Of a DNA stretch of 64,000 bases, positions 1 through 8,653 are shown piece after piece. The notes beneath the pieces were generated by a model that was given only the letters and a program-made list of their open reading frames with translations, made no database searches and was not told the DNA's origin. Every line of letters starts with the position of its first letter. The stretch's first letter is position 1. The stretch lies in IMG/VR virus record IMGVR_UViG_3300032268_000887, positions 38,687-102,686 of that record; one strand, 5' to 3'. Source of the stretch: a virus. A program made the translations under genes and the position numbers.

Positions 1-26
1 TAGGCTTAAAGTCTTGATTGCACCAA

Positions 27-848
27 CTACATTGTTTCACTTAATTCCTTTAGAGAGGCTATCTTAATTACTCCATCCCCAGCCTCGTCACAAGTTTTTC
101 TGACTGGACAATTTTTACAGACCTTAGAATTATTTCTATAGTTTTTGATTGGCAACTGTTTATTTTTCCAAGCACTATGGACTTCGTTCATCCATTCAAA
201 TGTATTATCGATCCACTGTCTATAGTGATCGTTAACTTCAATAGGAAACAACAACAACTCGTGATTGTTTTTGTTTTCATAAATCACAATACCTTTAGAT
301 CTTTTGAGAATTTTCATGTATATAAGAGTTTGTTCTATATGATCTAGTTTAGCCTTGCCAACTTTTTTTCTATATTCAAACGCTTCTTGACTTGTTGTTT
401 TTATTTCTCCAACAATCTCTTCATCATTCCAAACTAGCATACAGTCACCATATCCAAAAATTGGTGGTTGAGAATTTGATACTTTAAACTCTGTTGTATC
501 ATTGTTATCGTCATCTTTAAAAGATTTTGCAATTCCAGAATCAAGCATTACTTTTTGAATTCTGCTATGTGACAAAACCCCATTTCCCATATTGGCTATA
601 CTAGTAGCAGTATTGTTACTTTCAAAAGTTGTGCCCTCAAAAGCAATATACCAATACCTTGGACAAACCCCGTTGCCATCACTATAAGATATTGTTGATG
701 GGGCAAATGTTTTTTTCTTAGTAAATTTTGGAACCTGCCCAATAAGGTACCCATCGTTAATCTTTTCAATCATTCCAGACACATCAAAGTCTGGCTTTGG
801 AATGCTATCTGCTTTAATCATAATTTGCTGTAATAAGTTTTTAGTCAT
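27..848 (-). CDS. Cas4/RecB-like PD-(D/E)XK nuclease
   Basis: Probable DNA exonuclease of the Cas4/RecB type, likely acting in recombination or replication. Counting from the ATG at 848 (273 residues), Cys62 and a C-terminal triplet (Cys244, Cys247, Cys253 in CKNCPVRKTC) fit the four-cysteine iron-sulfur site of Cas4-like enzymes. The nuclease core is visible as GD (Asp135), EIK (Glu148, Lys150) and QxxxY (Gln173, Tyr177). I chose the ATG at 848 because AAAAGAGAG lies just upstream; the frame is open to a TTG at 887 that overlaps the previous stop. It is the last gene of the replication/recombination module. Family membership is clear from motifs; polarity and substrate are inference. Confidence 0.8.
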   Translation of the reverse strand: MTKNLLQQIMIKADSIPKPDFDVSGMIEKINDGYLIGQVPKFTKKKTFAPSTISYSDGNGVCPRYWYIAFEGTTFESNNTATSIANMGNGVLSHSRIQKVMLDSGIAKSFKDDDNNDTTEFKVSNSQPPIFGYGDCMLVWNDEEIVGEIKTTSQEAFEYRKKVGKAKLDHIEQTLIYMKILKRSKGIVIYENKNNHELLLFPIEVNDHYRQWIDNTFEWMNEVHSAWKNKQLPIKNYRNNSKVCKNCPVRKTCDEAGDGVIKIASLKELSETM

Positions 849-883
849 ATCTCTCTTTTCATTAGCATTCAGTATATCAGTTA

Positions 884-1189
884 TCAACGTGCTATGTATT
901 TAAGAGCAGACACTAAATTGTTTACTGACTCTGCTGCAGTGTAGTATATGTTTTTCTTTGCCCTGTTATTTTTATCTACATTAGCCATCCAAGTTGCTTT
1001 TAAAGATAGTTTTGCTGCGATGGCTTGTAATCTAACTATTTCTACAGTTGCCACTGCAATTGGAATGTCTGGCCTAATAATTAATTTAGCAATCATTTCC
1101 AATGAAGTTGTAAGTTCTTCGTCGTCCATATATTCTGCAATTTCTGCTAAACCATTAATGCTTTCAAGCGTTGTTTTTACTGGCTCCAT
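884..1189 (-). CDS. hypothetical helical protein
   Basis: A 101-residue protein that I do not recognise. It looks mostly alpha-helical, with an acidic N-terminal third and a basic segment near residues 70-80, and has no membrane segment or cysteine motif. A good ribosome binding site (AAAAGAGGAAAAG) precedes the ATG. The gene overlaps the oxygenase gene upstream by 26 bases and reaches the nuclease frame downstream, so it is translationally coupled. Its place between RecA/resolvase-type genes and a Cas4-like nuclease suggests an accessory role in recombination, but that is context only. Confidence 0.65.
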   Translation of the reverse strand: MEPVKTTLESINGLAEIAEYMDDEELTTSLEMIAKLIIRPDIPIAVATVEIVRLQAIAAKLSLKATWMANVDKNNRAKKNIYYTAAESVNNLVSALKYIAR

Positions 1190-1844
1190 CTTTTCCTCTT
1201 TTCAGTTTGTCTAGTTGTTCAAAAAATTGTTTTCTATACTCAATCATTCTTGGCATATTATTATGTTTTGCCACAATAAATTCTCTTTCTATTGGAGACA
1301 TTTGTTTTTCTGCATAAGGCTTATGGTCATGTTTATTAGAAAAATGAAACACAATTACTTCACATCTATCGTTTTCTTTTAATGTAACGGGTGCTCTCCA
1401 GTGTATTCTTTCTGCTGCCTCAAAAACTAAAACCTCATTGTTTTTTAAAAAGAACTCTTGTCCTTCTACAACTACAGCCCAATCTATGTTACTTGACATT
1501 TGATAGTCAATGCTTACTTTTGTATAATAATTCTCTGTATCTAAATGTGGCGGAAGCATAGGGGAGTTTCCATTTCCATATTTTCCATAGTAGTCTAAAT
1601 ATTGATAATGAGTTAATTCCAGATCTGGGTCATTAACATATTCTAAAGCAAGATTTTTTAATTTTTCTACAATATTGCCTGGAGCATCGAACTCAATCTG
1701 TACCCTTGACATGCTCTCAATTGTCATAGGGGAGTATCTGCTTACTCCAGGAGTTAGCATTCTATTTGTTTCAACTAGTAGTCTAAGTTCTTCTTCTTCT
1801 TCTCTTGTAAAAAAATTTTTTACAATTCCGCAATTAGTATTCAT
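1164..1844 (-). CDS. 2OG-Fe(II) oxygenase, HWR family
   Basis: A 226-residue member of the 2-oxoglutarate/Fe(II)-dependent dioxygenase superfamily (double-stranded beta-helix fold), related to prolyl hydroxylases. The iron ligands are visible as His100-x-Asp102 (PPHLDTE) and His148 (RIHWRAP), with Arg160 as candidate co-substrate binder. The same HWR motif occurs in the genes at 2135, 3477 and 61606, which form one paralogous family. Such enzymes hydroxylate protein side chains, nucleobases or small molecules; the substrate here is unknown. TATAAT sits six bases before the ATG, so the gene probably has its own leaderless transcript. Confidence 0.8.
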   Translation of the reverse strand: MNTNCGIVKNFFTREEEEELRLLVETNRMLTPGVSRYSPMTIESMSRVQIEFDAPGNIVEKLKNLALEYVNDPDLELTHYQYLDYYGKYGNGNSPMLPPHLDTENYYTKVSIDYQMSSNIDWAVVVEGQEFFLKNNEVLVFEAAERIHWRAPVTLKENDRCEVIVFHFSNKHDHKPYAEKQMSPIEREFIVAKHNNMPRMIEYRKQFFEQLDKLKRGKDGASKNNA

Positions 1845-1850
1845 ATTAAA

Positions 1851-1856
1851 ATTATA
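1851..1856 (-). promoter_or_regulatory. -10 box for leaderless oxygenase gene
   Basis: TATAAT on the minus strand, six bases before the ATG at 1844. Transcription would begin at the start codon itself. The TAA stop of the preceding gene lies inside the hexamer. No convincing -35 box is visible. Confidence 0.6.
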
Positions 1857-2142
1857 CCCTATCTACCAAATCTTCAATAACCGATAGTTCGGCAACTAGC
1901 AATCGTGTTTTTTTAGGCCCATTGCCTAACACTATTATTAGTGCTGGAGATTTATTAATTCCAGATTTAATGGCATCTGTTGTTATTTTTGCCCAAACAT
2001 TTTCATTTAACGTAAAAGATTTTTTTGCTTCCTTTATATCAACCACAAAAGATTTCCAGGTAGCATCTCCTTTTTTATTTCCTCTTCCAGAATTTTTATG
2101 AGGAATAGCATTCATTCTTTTTATTTCATTTTTTTCACTCAT
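1852..2142 (-). CDS. putative Holliday-junction-resolvase-like nuclease
   Basis: A 96-residue protein with an N-terminal KNSGRGNKKGDA segment followed by a VDIKE motif (about residues 34-38). This pattern resembles small phage PD-(D/E)XK proteins annotated as Holliday junction resolvase-like: the Asp of KGDA and the Glu-Lys or Lys-Glu of the second motif would be catalytic. AAAGG precedes the ATG. It lies among RecA, polymerase and Cas4-like genes, which fits a role in resolving recombination or replication intermediates. The assignment rests on motif resemblance and context and should be tested by profile search. Confidence 0.5.
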   Translation of the reverse strand: MSEKNEIKRMNAIPHKNSGRGNKKGDATWKSFVVDIKEAKKSFTLNENVWAKITTDAIKSGINKSPALIIVLGNGPKKTRLLVAELSVIEDLVDRV

Positions 2143-3469
2143 TGCTATACCTTTTTATGGCTTCCTTTAAATCTAAGTTTTCTTTCATTAGATCGACAGA
2201 AAATTTATTTGAAAATCTCATCATGTTTGACTCTATTTTTTGCTTTTCATCTAAAGTTATTGGCAGACTATCCTCTAAAGAAAAATGACAAAACAGCATT
2301 TCTACAAAATCTCCATCTTTAAATTCTATTGGTTTTCTCCAATGAACTTGATGTGTTCCAGAAAAAGCAGCAGCCATGTTATTTCCAAGTTTAATTTCGT
2401 AATCTTCTACTACAATTGCCCACTCAACGTTAGCCCTTAGTTGTACATCTAATGTAACCCTGGGATGCGTAAATGTATTGTCATAGTGTGGAGTTAATAC
2501 TGGAATGTCTGAGTATTCTTTAGAGTATCTTGCAAAAGAGATTTCTTCTAGTTTTACATTTTGCATATGAATAGTTTTCATTTGCATTGCAACTTTATCT
2601 TTTATTGTTTGAGGAAGATCTATAAACCAAACTTTTTGTCCATAAATTTTAACCTTTGTCGTGCCCTCACTAGAGTTTAAATCTATTGTTTTGTAAATTA
2701 GGTCAATCTCATCTTGTGTAAAAATATTGCCGTATCTTCCTTTATGGGTTAGTGGTGATCTTTTTTCAACGCCAGATTCTTTATAGCCTTCTATTTTTAT
2801 TGGAATATCGCTTATTTGTGTTTCTTCTTTTAGCAACTTTTTGCGTTTTTCCATAATTGTATAACTATCGTTGCTAAACTCTCTTTGTTTTTTATGGGTT
2901 AAAAAAACAAACATTAAAACTGTTTCTTGTCCTGGTTTTATTTTTTTATTTTCTCGCCAATGCATCTGGTTAGTCCCGCCAAATAAAATTGCTTGCCCAT
3001 CTTTTAGATCATAATCTTTTCCTTCTACAACAAGATTCCATTTATGATTAGATAATATTTGAAGATCAAAGATAAGTGTTTCTAATGCCCTTGAATCGTA
3101 ATGCGGAAATAGTTTTACTTCCCAGCCAAAGTCAGCAGTATATTTTGTTAAAGAAAGGTTTGCAATTTCTAACTCTTCTCCATAGGCTTCGCTACAGAAT
3201 TGTTGAATTCTTTTATGAATTGATTTAAATGTTGGATCTTCCATTGAAATATTTAAGTTTGCTTGGCCATCCCAATTTTTAAGAACAATTTTATCTTCTG
3301 GAATATTTTTAACTAAATTTTGAATATATAATAATTCATCTGAAGATAAAAAATTGTCAAAAATAAAAGGTGGCAAATCTTCATCATTTACAATTTCATT
3401 TTTTTCTTTTTGTTCTTCTCTTAACTTTTTATATTCTGGCAATTTAGAGTAGTCTGGAAAATTATTCAT
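2135..3469 (-). CDS. tandem-domain 2OG-Fe(II) oxygenase
   Basis: A 444-residue protein with two complete oxygenase domains in one chain. Domain 1 carries His123-x-Asp125 (FPHYDSR) and His170 (QMHWREN); domain 2 carries His328-x-Asp330 (TPHYDNT) and His376 (QVHWRKP). Both keep all iron ligands, so both may be active. Domain 1 is close to the single-domain protein encoded immediately upstream (3477-4145), pointing to local duplication and fusion. I start at the ATG at 3469, exactly six bases after a TATAAT box, not at the GTG at 3484, which would lie upstream of the expected transcript start. Substrate unknown. Confidence 0.8.
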   Translation of the reverse strand: MNNFPDYSKLPEYKKLREEQKEKNEIVNDEDLPPFIFDNFLSSDELLYIQNLVKNIPEDKIVLKNWDGQANLNISMEDPTFKSIHKRIQQFCSEAYGEELEIANLSLTKYTADFGWEVKLFPHYDSRALETLIFDLQILSNHKWNLVVEGKDYDLKDGQAILFGGTNQMHWRENKKIKPGQETVLMFVFLTHKKQREFSNDSYTIMEKRKKLLKEETQISDIPIKIEGYKESGVEKRSPLTHKGRYGNIFTQDEIDLIYKTIDLNSSEGTTKVKIYGQKVWFIDLPQTIKDKVAMQMKTIHMQNVKLEEISFARYSKEYSDIPVLTPHYDNTFTHPRVTLDVQLRANVEWAIVVEDYEIKLGNNMAAAFSGTHQVHWRKPIEFKDGDFVEMLFCHFSLEDSLPITLDEKQKIESNMMRFSNKFSVDLMKENLDLKEAIKRYSNE

Positions 3470-3475
3470 GTTAAT

Positions 3476-3481
3476 ATTATA
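3476..3481 (-). promoter_or_regulatory. -10 box for leaderless tandem oxygenase gene
   Basis: TATAAT on the minus strand, six bases before the ATG at 3469. As at 1851 and 4152, the TAA stop of the upstream gene is embedded in the hexamer. Confidence 0.6.
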
Positions 3482-4145
3482 CACTTTCCCTTAAGGTTTC
3501 GTCACTTAAAATATTGGTCTCTCTTTGAAGAACTTTTTGTCTTTCAAGCATATTAACTGATTGAGTTTCAGATATAGGTTTTGAAATTTTATGCTTAAGC
3601 CAGCAGAACATCATTAGAATTTCTGAGTTATCTTGCAATTTTTTATTTTCTCTCCAGTGCATCTGTTGAGTACCAGAAAATAATAGGGCCTGATTGTCTA
3701 AAAGATTAAATTGTTTGCCTTCAACAATTATTCCCCAATCCTCATTTGTTTGCAATTGAATATCAAAAACAAACATCTCATACGGCCTTGTGTCATAATG
3801 TGGAAATAGTTTAACTTCATATCCGTATTCAGGAGAATACCTGACAATAGAATATTCTGCAACAATCAAGTCTTTATTGCATGCTTCTGATGCTAAGTTT
3901 TGTATTTTTGCAATTACGCTATTTGAAATTTTTATATGATCTAAAACTCCTTGCCCACCCCATTTTTGAATTCTAATTTTTTCTAAAGGAAATTCTTTGG
4001 CTGTTTGCAATATATCTTTTAGTTCTTTATCAGTAAAAATATTATCTACTAATATTGGAATAAAATCTTGATCAGACACATAGTCTTGAGATGTGCGTAA
4101 TTTTTTATACTCAGGAAATTCATCTAGGTTAGGGAAAATACTCAT
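3477..4145 (-). CDS. 2OG-Fe(II) oxygenase, HWR family
   Basis: A 222-residue oxygenase with His116-x-Asp118 (FPHYDTR) and His163 (QMHWREN), very similar in layout to domain 1 of the next gene. The conserved N-terminal LPEYKKLR/FPEYKKLR-type segment shared by the two also argues for recent duplication. Likely a prolyl-hydroxylase-like enzyme acting on an unknown substrate. The start is set by a TATAAT box ending six bases before the ATG; no Shine-Dalgarno sequence is visible, as expected for a leaderless message. Confidence 0.8.
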   Translation of the reverse strand: MSIFPNLDEFPEYKKLRTSQDYVSDQDFIPILVDNIFTDKELKDILQTAKEFPLEKIRIQKWGGQGVLDHIKISNSVIAKIQNLASEACNKDLIVAEYSIVRYSPEYGYEVKLFPHYDTRPYEMFVFDIQLQTNEDWGIIVEGKQFNLLDNQALLFSGTQQMHWRENKKLQDNSEILMMFCWLKHKISKPISETQSVNMLERQKVLQRETNILSDETLRESV

Positions 4146-4151
4146 AATAAT

Positions 4152-4157
4152 ATTATA
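4152..4157 (-). promoter_or_regulatory. -10 box for leaderless oxygenase gene
   Basis: TATAAT on the minus strand, six bases before the ATG at 4145. The TAA stop of the small zinc-protein gene lies within the box. Confidence 0.6.
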
Positions 4158-4332
4158 CCCTACCCCTCTTTGTATAACTTGTTTGCTTAACTAGTGTTAA
4201 TCTTGATAAATGTTTTTTACTGCACATCCACGTACACTCTGTTGTTTCTGGAAAAAGTCTCATAGATGTTACTTCTTCTTTACAGGTCTGACATAAAAAT
4301 TTGCCAGGATATACCGAATACTGTTTATCCAA
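4153..4332 (-). CDS. small zinc-binding protein
   Basis: A 59-residue protein starting at a TTG that overlaps the end of the RecA gene by eight bases. It contains CQTC (Cys14, Cys17), then Cys33 and Cys37 with a following KKH, which looks like a treble-clef or zinc ribbon site. The C-terminus is basic (YTKRGRV). The reading frame is tight and ends inside the next promoter, which supports it being real despite the unusual start. Function unknown; position right after RecA suggests a nucleic-acid role. Confidence 0.65.
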   Translation of the reverse strand: MDKQYSVYPGKFLCQTCKEEVTSMRLFPETTECTWMCSKKHLSRLTLVKQTSYTKRGRV

Positions 4333-5362
4333 ACTCTTTGACCTTACTTAGGATGTCTGCAAACAATTCTTTGTCTTCTCTAACTTTACTGATAAAACCT
4401 TCTCTTCCTTGAACCTTTGTTTCATCTGGAAGAATGTACCAAGCACCAGTCCTGTTTACAATACCCATTAACTCTGCTGTATCTACTAGATCGGCAATTG
4501 TGTCAATTCCTGTTTTGCCCCCTCGAAAATAGAAGTCATACTCTCCAGATTGAAATCCAGGGGATGTCTTTGAAAATTGTAAGTCCCACCTAATTTTTCT
4601 TCCAACCTTTTCTTCTATTAATTTATCACCTACATGGATCTTGCCTTTGATGGCTTGATTATCTGACTCTGAAGAAAATAATTTAATAACACAAGAAGAG
4701 TAGAATTTTGTAGCCTGACCACCAGAAGGTTGTTGGCTAGTATACATAGCATTAATATTATTCCTAGATTGAGAAATTAAAATAAATAAAGTTGGCTTAA
4801 CTTTGTTGTTTGCATAATTGATCATTTTCCATGCGTTACTAAAGTCACGAGACTCTGCCCCAATTTGTTTTGTATTTTCTAATTGCTTTAATTCGCTTGA
4901 ATCTTTTTCAAAATAAATTGCCGGAAGTAAAGAGGTTATTGAGTCTACAACAACTAAATCTACACCCGCATTAATTAGGTTAGTTCCAACATCAACCATT
5001 TCATTAATAGTTCTGGCAGAAGAGTAAATTAATTTTGAAGTATCTACTCCTAAACTTTGTGCCCAATCTTCAGAGTATGACATCTCTGCATCTATCCAAG
5101 CACAAACCTTTCCTTCTTGTTGAGCAAGAGCAATTGTTTGTAAACATAAAGATGACTTGGCACTTGATTTACTGCCCCAAATTAACACTTGGCGACCATA
5201 TGGAAGTCCACCATTTAGTGCTTTGTTAAGTCCATGGCTTGGTGTTGGCTGATACTCTACACGAATGCCTTCTCCGTTTGTTAAATTTTTTCTAATTCTT
5301 GGATCAAGTTGTGCTAATACATCTTCTGTGGTCATTGTCATTTTTATTTTTTCCTTTTCCAT
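4325..5362 (-). CDS. recA: RecA/UvsX-like recombinase
   Basis: A 345-residue RecA-family ATPase for homologous recombination and recombination-dependent replication. The Walker A motif is GSKSSAKS (residues 63-70) and Walker B is VDLVVVDSITS. The loop SGGQATKFYSS and the ordered RecA core follow. There is a short N-terminal leader and little C-terminal domain, as in phage recombinases. It sits three bases after the DNA polymerase gene stop. The ATG at 5362 is used; an ATG seven codons later has a better purine-rich leader, so the exact start is open. Confidence 0.9.
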   Translation of the reverse strand: MEKEKIKMTMTTEDVLAQLDPRIRKNLTNGEGIRVEYQPTPSHGLNKALNGGLPYGRQVLIWGSKSSAKSSLCLQTIALAQQEGKVCAWIDAEMSYSEDWAQSLGVDTSKLIYSSARTINEMVDVGTNLINAGVDLVVVDSITSLLPAIYFEKDSSELKQLENTKQIGAESRDFSNAWKMINYANNKVKPTLFILISQSRNNINAMYTSQQPSGGQATKFYSSCVIKLFSSESDNQAIKGKIHVGDKLIEEKVGRKIRWDLQFSKTSPGFQSGEYDFYFRGGKTGIDTIADLVDTAELMGIVNRTGAWYILPDETKVQGREGFISKVREDKELFADILSKVKEFG

Positions 5363-5365
5363 ATT

Positions 5366-8300
5366 TTAAATAAGTACATCATCTAGTATAACAGTTCCAT
5401 CTTTTGTTTTTCCAAAAACAAAATTATACGAGTTGCCTTCTTTAATATTCATATAGGCCTTAGCAAATGCCGTAGGAAATATAAGCACAGATTTTAATTC
5501 CCTAGATGTATTAGCCAAGGTCATTGAGGCCATTTTTTTACCTTCTTTAGTTGTTCTTGGTTTAAATGCAACAACAAACATTTCTTCATCTTTAAATGGT
5601 AATTGTTTATAACTTAAAAATTTAACAAGAGCACTAGAAGATTGCTTTATTTCATCAATAGGAACTGAAGATATAATCCTATTATCATTAGCAAGAACCA
5701 GGTAAGTGCGACCCGTCTCAATAACTGTTCCTTCTTCATCAAATATACCAACACTCCCAGTTTTGTCCAGAATTTCAACTCGTGACCAACCCTTTCCTCG
5801 CTTAATTGCTTTTACCATACCCATCAAAATAAAAGAACCTTTTTCTTCAAACTCATCAACTTGCTGAATAAAAGCATGGTAATGAGATGGAATATTAATA
5901 TTAAATTCTGGAAGATTTAAATATTCGTATAGATTTTCTTTTATTTGATCATCATTACGAGGGTTGTCTAAAAAGGTTAATGATCCAACAGCATTCATTG
6001 CTGCTAATGCACGACTGTTTACCCCGTTACCTTTAGTAAAAGTAAAATCTTCTACCTCTTTATAAGATTTAAATGGTCTTGCAGCAATATATTTATCTGC
6101 TATCTTGTCCGATATATATTTAATTGCAGTTAGGCCAAATCTAATTCCTTTTCCCTCAATTTGAAAATCTTTGCCAGAGTCATTAATATGTGGAAGTTTA
6201 ACTGGAATTCCCATTCGTTTTGCTTCAATTAAATACTCAGTTCTGTTGTCAGGATTTTTTTCATTTTTTAATAAAGCAAACATAAATTCTAGTGGATAGT
6301 AATACTTTAACCACGCCGTCCAATACGAGAGCGTAGAATAAGCAACCGCATGACTCTTGTTGAACGAATAGCCTGCATGCGCCTCAAAGTCATGCCATAA
6401 ATCACGAGCCTGATTAGGAGTAATATAGGAAGAAGCGCCAGTAATAAAACGTTCTTTATAAATATCGAACTCTTTGGCGTCTTTCTTTTTTCCAATGATC
6501 TTTCTAACTTTATCTGCTTCAGACATGGACATTTGTCCAAGGTGTACGCATGCTTGCATAACTTGTTCCTGGTAAAGAATGCAGCCATAGGTGTCCTCCG
6601 TGTAAGGCTTTAATATCTGATGTAAATATGATACAGCCTGTTTTCCGTGTTTTCTTGCAACGTAGTCTTTTCCAATAGTATTCATTGCTCCTGGTCTAAC
6701 AAGAGCGTTTGATGCTGCTAATTCATTAAGATTTTTTACACCCATCTTAACAATTAAATTGGTGTAGGGCGTTGCTTCACACTGAAAAATTCCTTTAGTG
6801 TGTCCATCTGAAATCATTTCGTACACTTTGGGATCTTCCATGTCTATCTCAAGTGGATTAATTTTAACAAAATGATTTTTTTCAATCATCTTGATAGTAT
6901 CATCTAAAACACTTAAAGTTTTTAGTCCTAGGGCATCGATTTTAATTAGGCCTATTCTTTCTGCTTCTTCCATATCTACCCCGACAACTGGTATGCGATT
7001 TTCTGATCCTGGAGAAGACCTTGTTTCTAGTGGAGCATGTTTAAAAATTGGCTCTTTACTAGTAACAATTCCAGCAGCATGAATTCCGGTGCCTCTAATA
7101 CGGCCACGCAATTGTTCTCCATAAACTTCCACCTCTGGATATTTTTCTCTAAATTCTAACGTAGATTTAGAAGTACAAAAATCATCCCATGTATCTACTG
7201 TTTTTAAAATTTTGTTTACATCTGATAATGGAATATTAAGAACTCTGGCAACATCACGAACAATTCCTTTTCCTGTAAACTCTAAAAATGTTGCAATAGA
7301 GGCTACATGCCTATACTGTCTAACAAGATAATCTTTTACTTCTTCTCTTCTAGAATCTTGAATGTCTGTGTCAATATCTGGGAAATCGTTACGTTCTGGA
7401 TTAATAAATCGAAAGAACAAAAGCCCATGCTCTATTGGATCAATTTCTGTAATTCCAATTAAATAACAAAGTAAAGAGCCAGCAGAAGATCCACGACCTG
7501 GACCAACTCTAATGCCTTCTTTTTTTGCCCAATTAATCATGTTGCTTACAACAAGAAAATAGGGAGCAAATTTTTTATCTCTAATAATTGATAGTTCTTC
7601 ATCAAGTCTTTGTTCGTATATATCATTACCAAGCCAGTTAGAGTTAAGTCTTTTTTCTTCTAGTCCAGCAAAGGCAAGGTTTGCCAACTCTTGATCTGGA
7701 TTTTTATATTGAACTGGCAATAAGTTTAAATGTTCTTTAATATCATAATCTTCTACTTTATTCATAATTTCAAGAGTTGAATCAAACATGTCTGTTCTTG
7801 TAAACATTTGTTTTTGCATTTCTTCTAACATTTCTGTTCCACTTAATAGGTGAATATTAAACTTGTTAAAACTCATTTGTCTATCTTTGCCATACAAATA
7901 ATCAAGTTTTGTCATCATGTCATTATACTTTTTAGATTTTTCGTAAGTAACGTTTTTCTCTAATTTTGCATGAGTATTTAAAATTAACTTTAATTCTTGG
8001 ATTTCTTTTTGACTTTTATCCGAATGATGACAATCTGGAGTAACAACAATTTTTATATTAAATTCATCTGCTAAATCCATTAAATGCATGTTTACTTGCT
8101 GTGGGTTATGTGGCATTATTTCTATATAGTAGTCGTCCTTAAATGTATCTTTAAACCATTTTATAGACTTTTTGGCTTTTGCAAATTCTTCAAGTTCTAC
8201 TGCCTTGGTAACAATTCCACTTAAACATCCCGATGTAACAATAATTCCTTCTTTGTATTTTTCTAATGTTTCAAAATCAAACCTTGGTTTTCTAAAGTAA

Positions 8301-8650
8301 CCCTCAGTCCATGCAATTTCATTAATTTTGTTAAGATTTTCCAAGCCCTGTTTATTCTTGGCTAGAAGAACTATATGGTTGTATACATTATCTAGTGGAT
8401 CTTTTCTTTCTGCCCTGTCTCTTTTATCAAAACGGTCAGCACACATATAGCCTTCTATGCCAAGAATTGGTTTTATACCTTTTTCTTTTGCAATGCGGTA
8501 GAACTCACGATGCCCAGATAGAGTGCCATGATCTGTAATTGCCAGTGCTGGCATACCAAGAGTCACGGCACGTTCTAAATATTCTTCTGGTGTAGCAACA
8601 CCATCCATTAATGAATAGTGCGTATGTACGTGTAGTCCTATATAATTCAC
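5366..8650 (-). CDS. dnaE: DNA polymerase III alpha subunit (DnaE-like)
   Basis: A 1094-residue C-family replicative polymerase. The N-terminal PHP domain keeps its metal-binding motifs (HVHTHYS near residue 7, ITDHG, and DCHHSD near residue 210), so it may retain phosphoesterase or proofreading activity. The polymerase core contains GPGRGSSAGSL followed by the catalytic PDIDTDI, then the fingers and helix-hairpin-helix region and a C-terminal OB-like part. It starts at GTG 8650, three bases after the SSB-like gene. With helicase, primase and SSB alongside, the phage appears to build its own replisome. Confidence 0.93.
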   Translation of the reverse strand: MNYIGLHVHTHYSLMDGVATPEEYLERAVTLGMPALAITDHGTLSGHREFYRIAKEKGIKPILGIEGYMCADRFDKRDRAERKDPLDNVYNHIVLLAKNKQGLENLNKINEIAWTEGYFRKPRFDFETLEKYKEGIIVTSGCLSGIVTKAVELEEFAKAKKSIKWFKDTFKDDYYIEIMPHNPQQVNMHLMDLADEFNIKIVVTPDCHHSDKSQKEIQELKLILNTHAKLEKNVTYEKSKKYNDMMTKLDYLYGKDRQMSFNKFNIHLLSGTEMLEEMQKQMFTRTDMFDSTLEIMNKVEDYDIKEHLNLLPVQYKNPDQELANLAFAGLEEKRLNSNWLGNDIYEQRLDEELSIIRDKKFAPYFLVVSNMINWAKKEGIRVGPGRGSSAGSLLCYLIGITEIDPIEHGLLFFRFINPERNDFPDIDTDIQDSRREEVKDYLVRQYRHVASIATFLEFTGKGIVRDVARVLNIPLSDVNKILKTVDTWDDFCTSKSTLEFREKYPEVEVYGEQLRGRIRGTGIHAAGIVTSKEPIFKHAPLETRSSPGSENRIPVVGVDMEEAERIGLIKIDALGLKTLSVLDDTIKMIEKNHFVKINPLEIDMEDPKVYEMISDGHTKGIFQCEATPYTNLIVKMGVKNLNELAASNALVRPGAMNTIGKDYVARKHGKQAVSYLHQILKPYTEDTYGCILYQEQVMQACVHLGQMSMSEADKVRKIIGKKKDAKEFDIYKERFITGASSYITPNQARDLWHDFEAHAGYSFNKSHAVAYSTLSYWTAWLKYYYPLEFMFALLKNEKNPDNRTEYLIEAKRMGIPVKLPHINDSGKDFQIEGKGIRFGLTAIKYISDKIADKYIAARPFKSYKEVEDFTFTKGNGVNSRALAAMNAVGSLTFLDNPRNDDQIKENLYEYLNLPEFNINIPSHYHAFIQQVDEFEEKGSFILMGMVKAIKRGKGWSRVEILDKTGSVGIFDEEGTVIETGRTYLVLANDNRIISSVPIDEIKQSSSALVKFLSYKQLPFKDEEMFVVAFKPRTTKEGKKMASMTLANTSRELKSVLIFPTAFAKAYMNIKEGNSYNFVFGKTKDGTVILDDVLI

Positions 8651-8653
8651 ATA

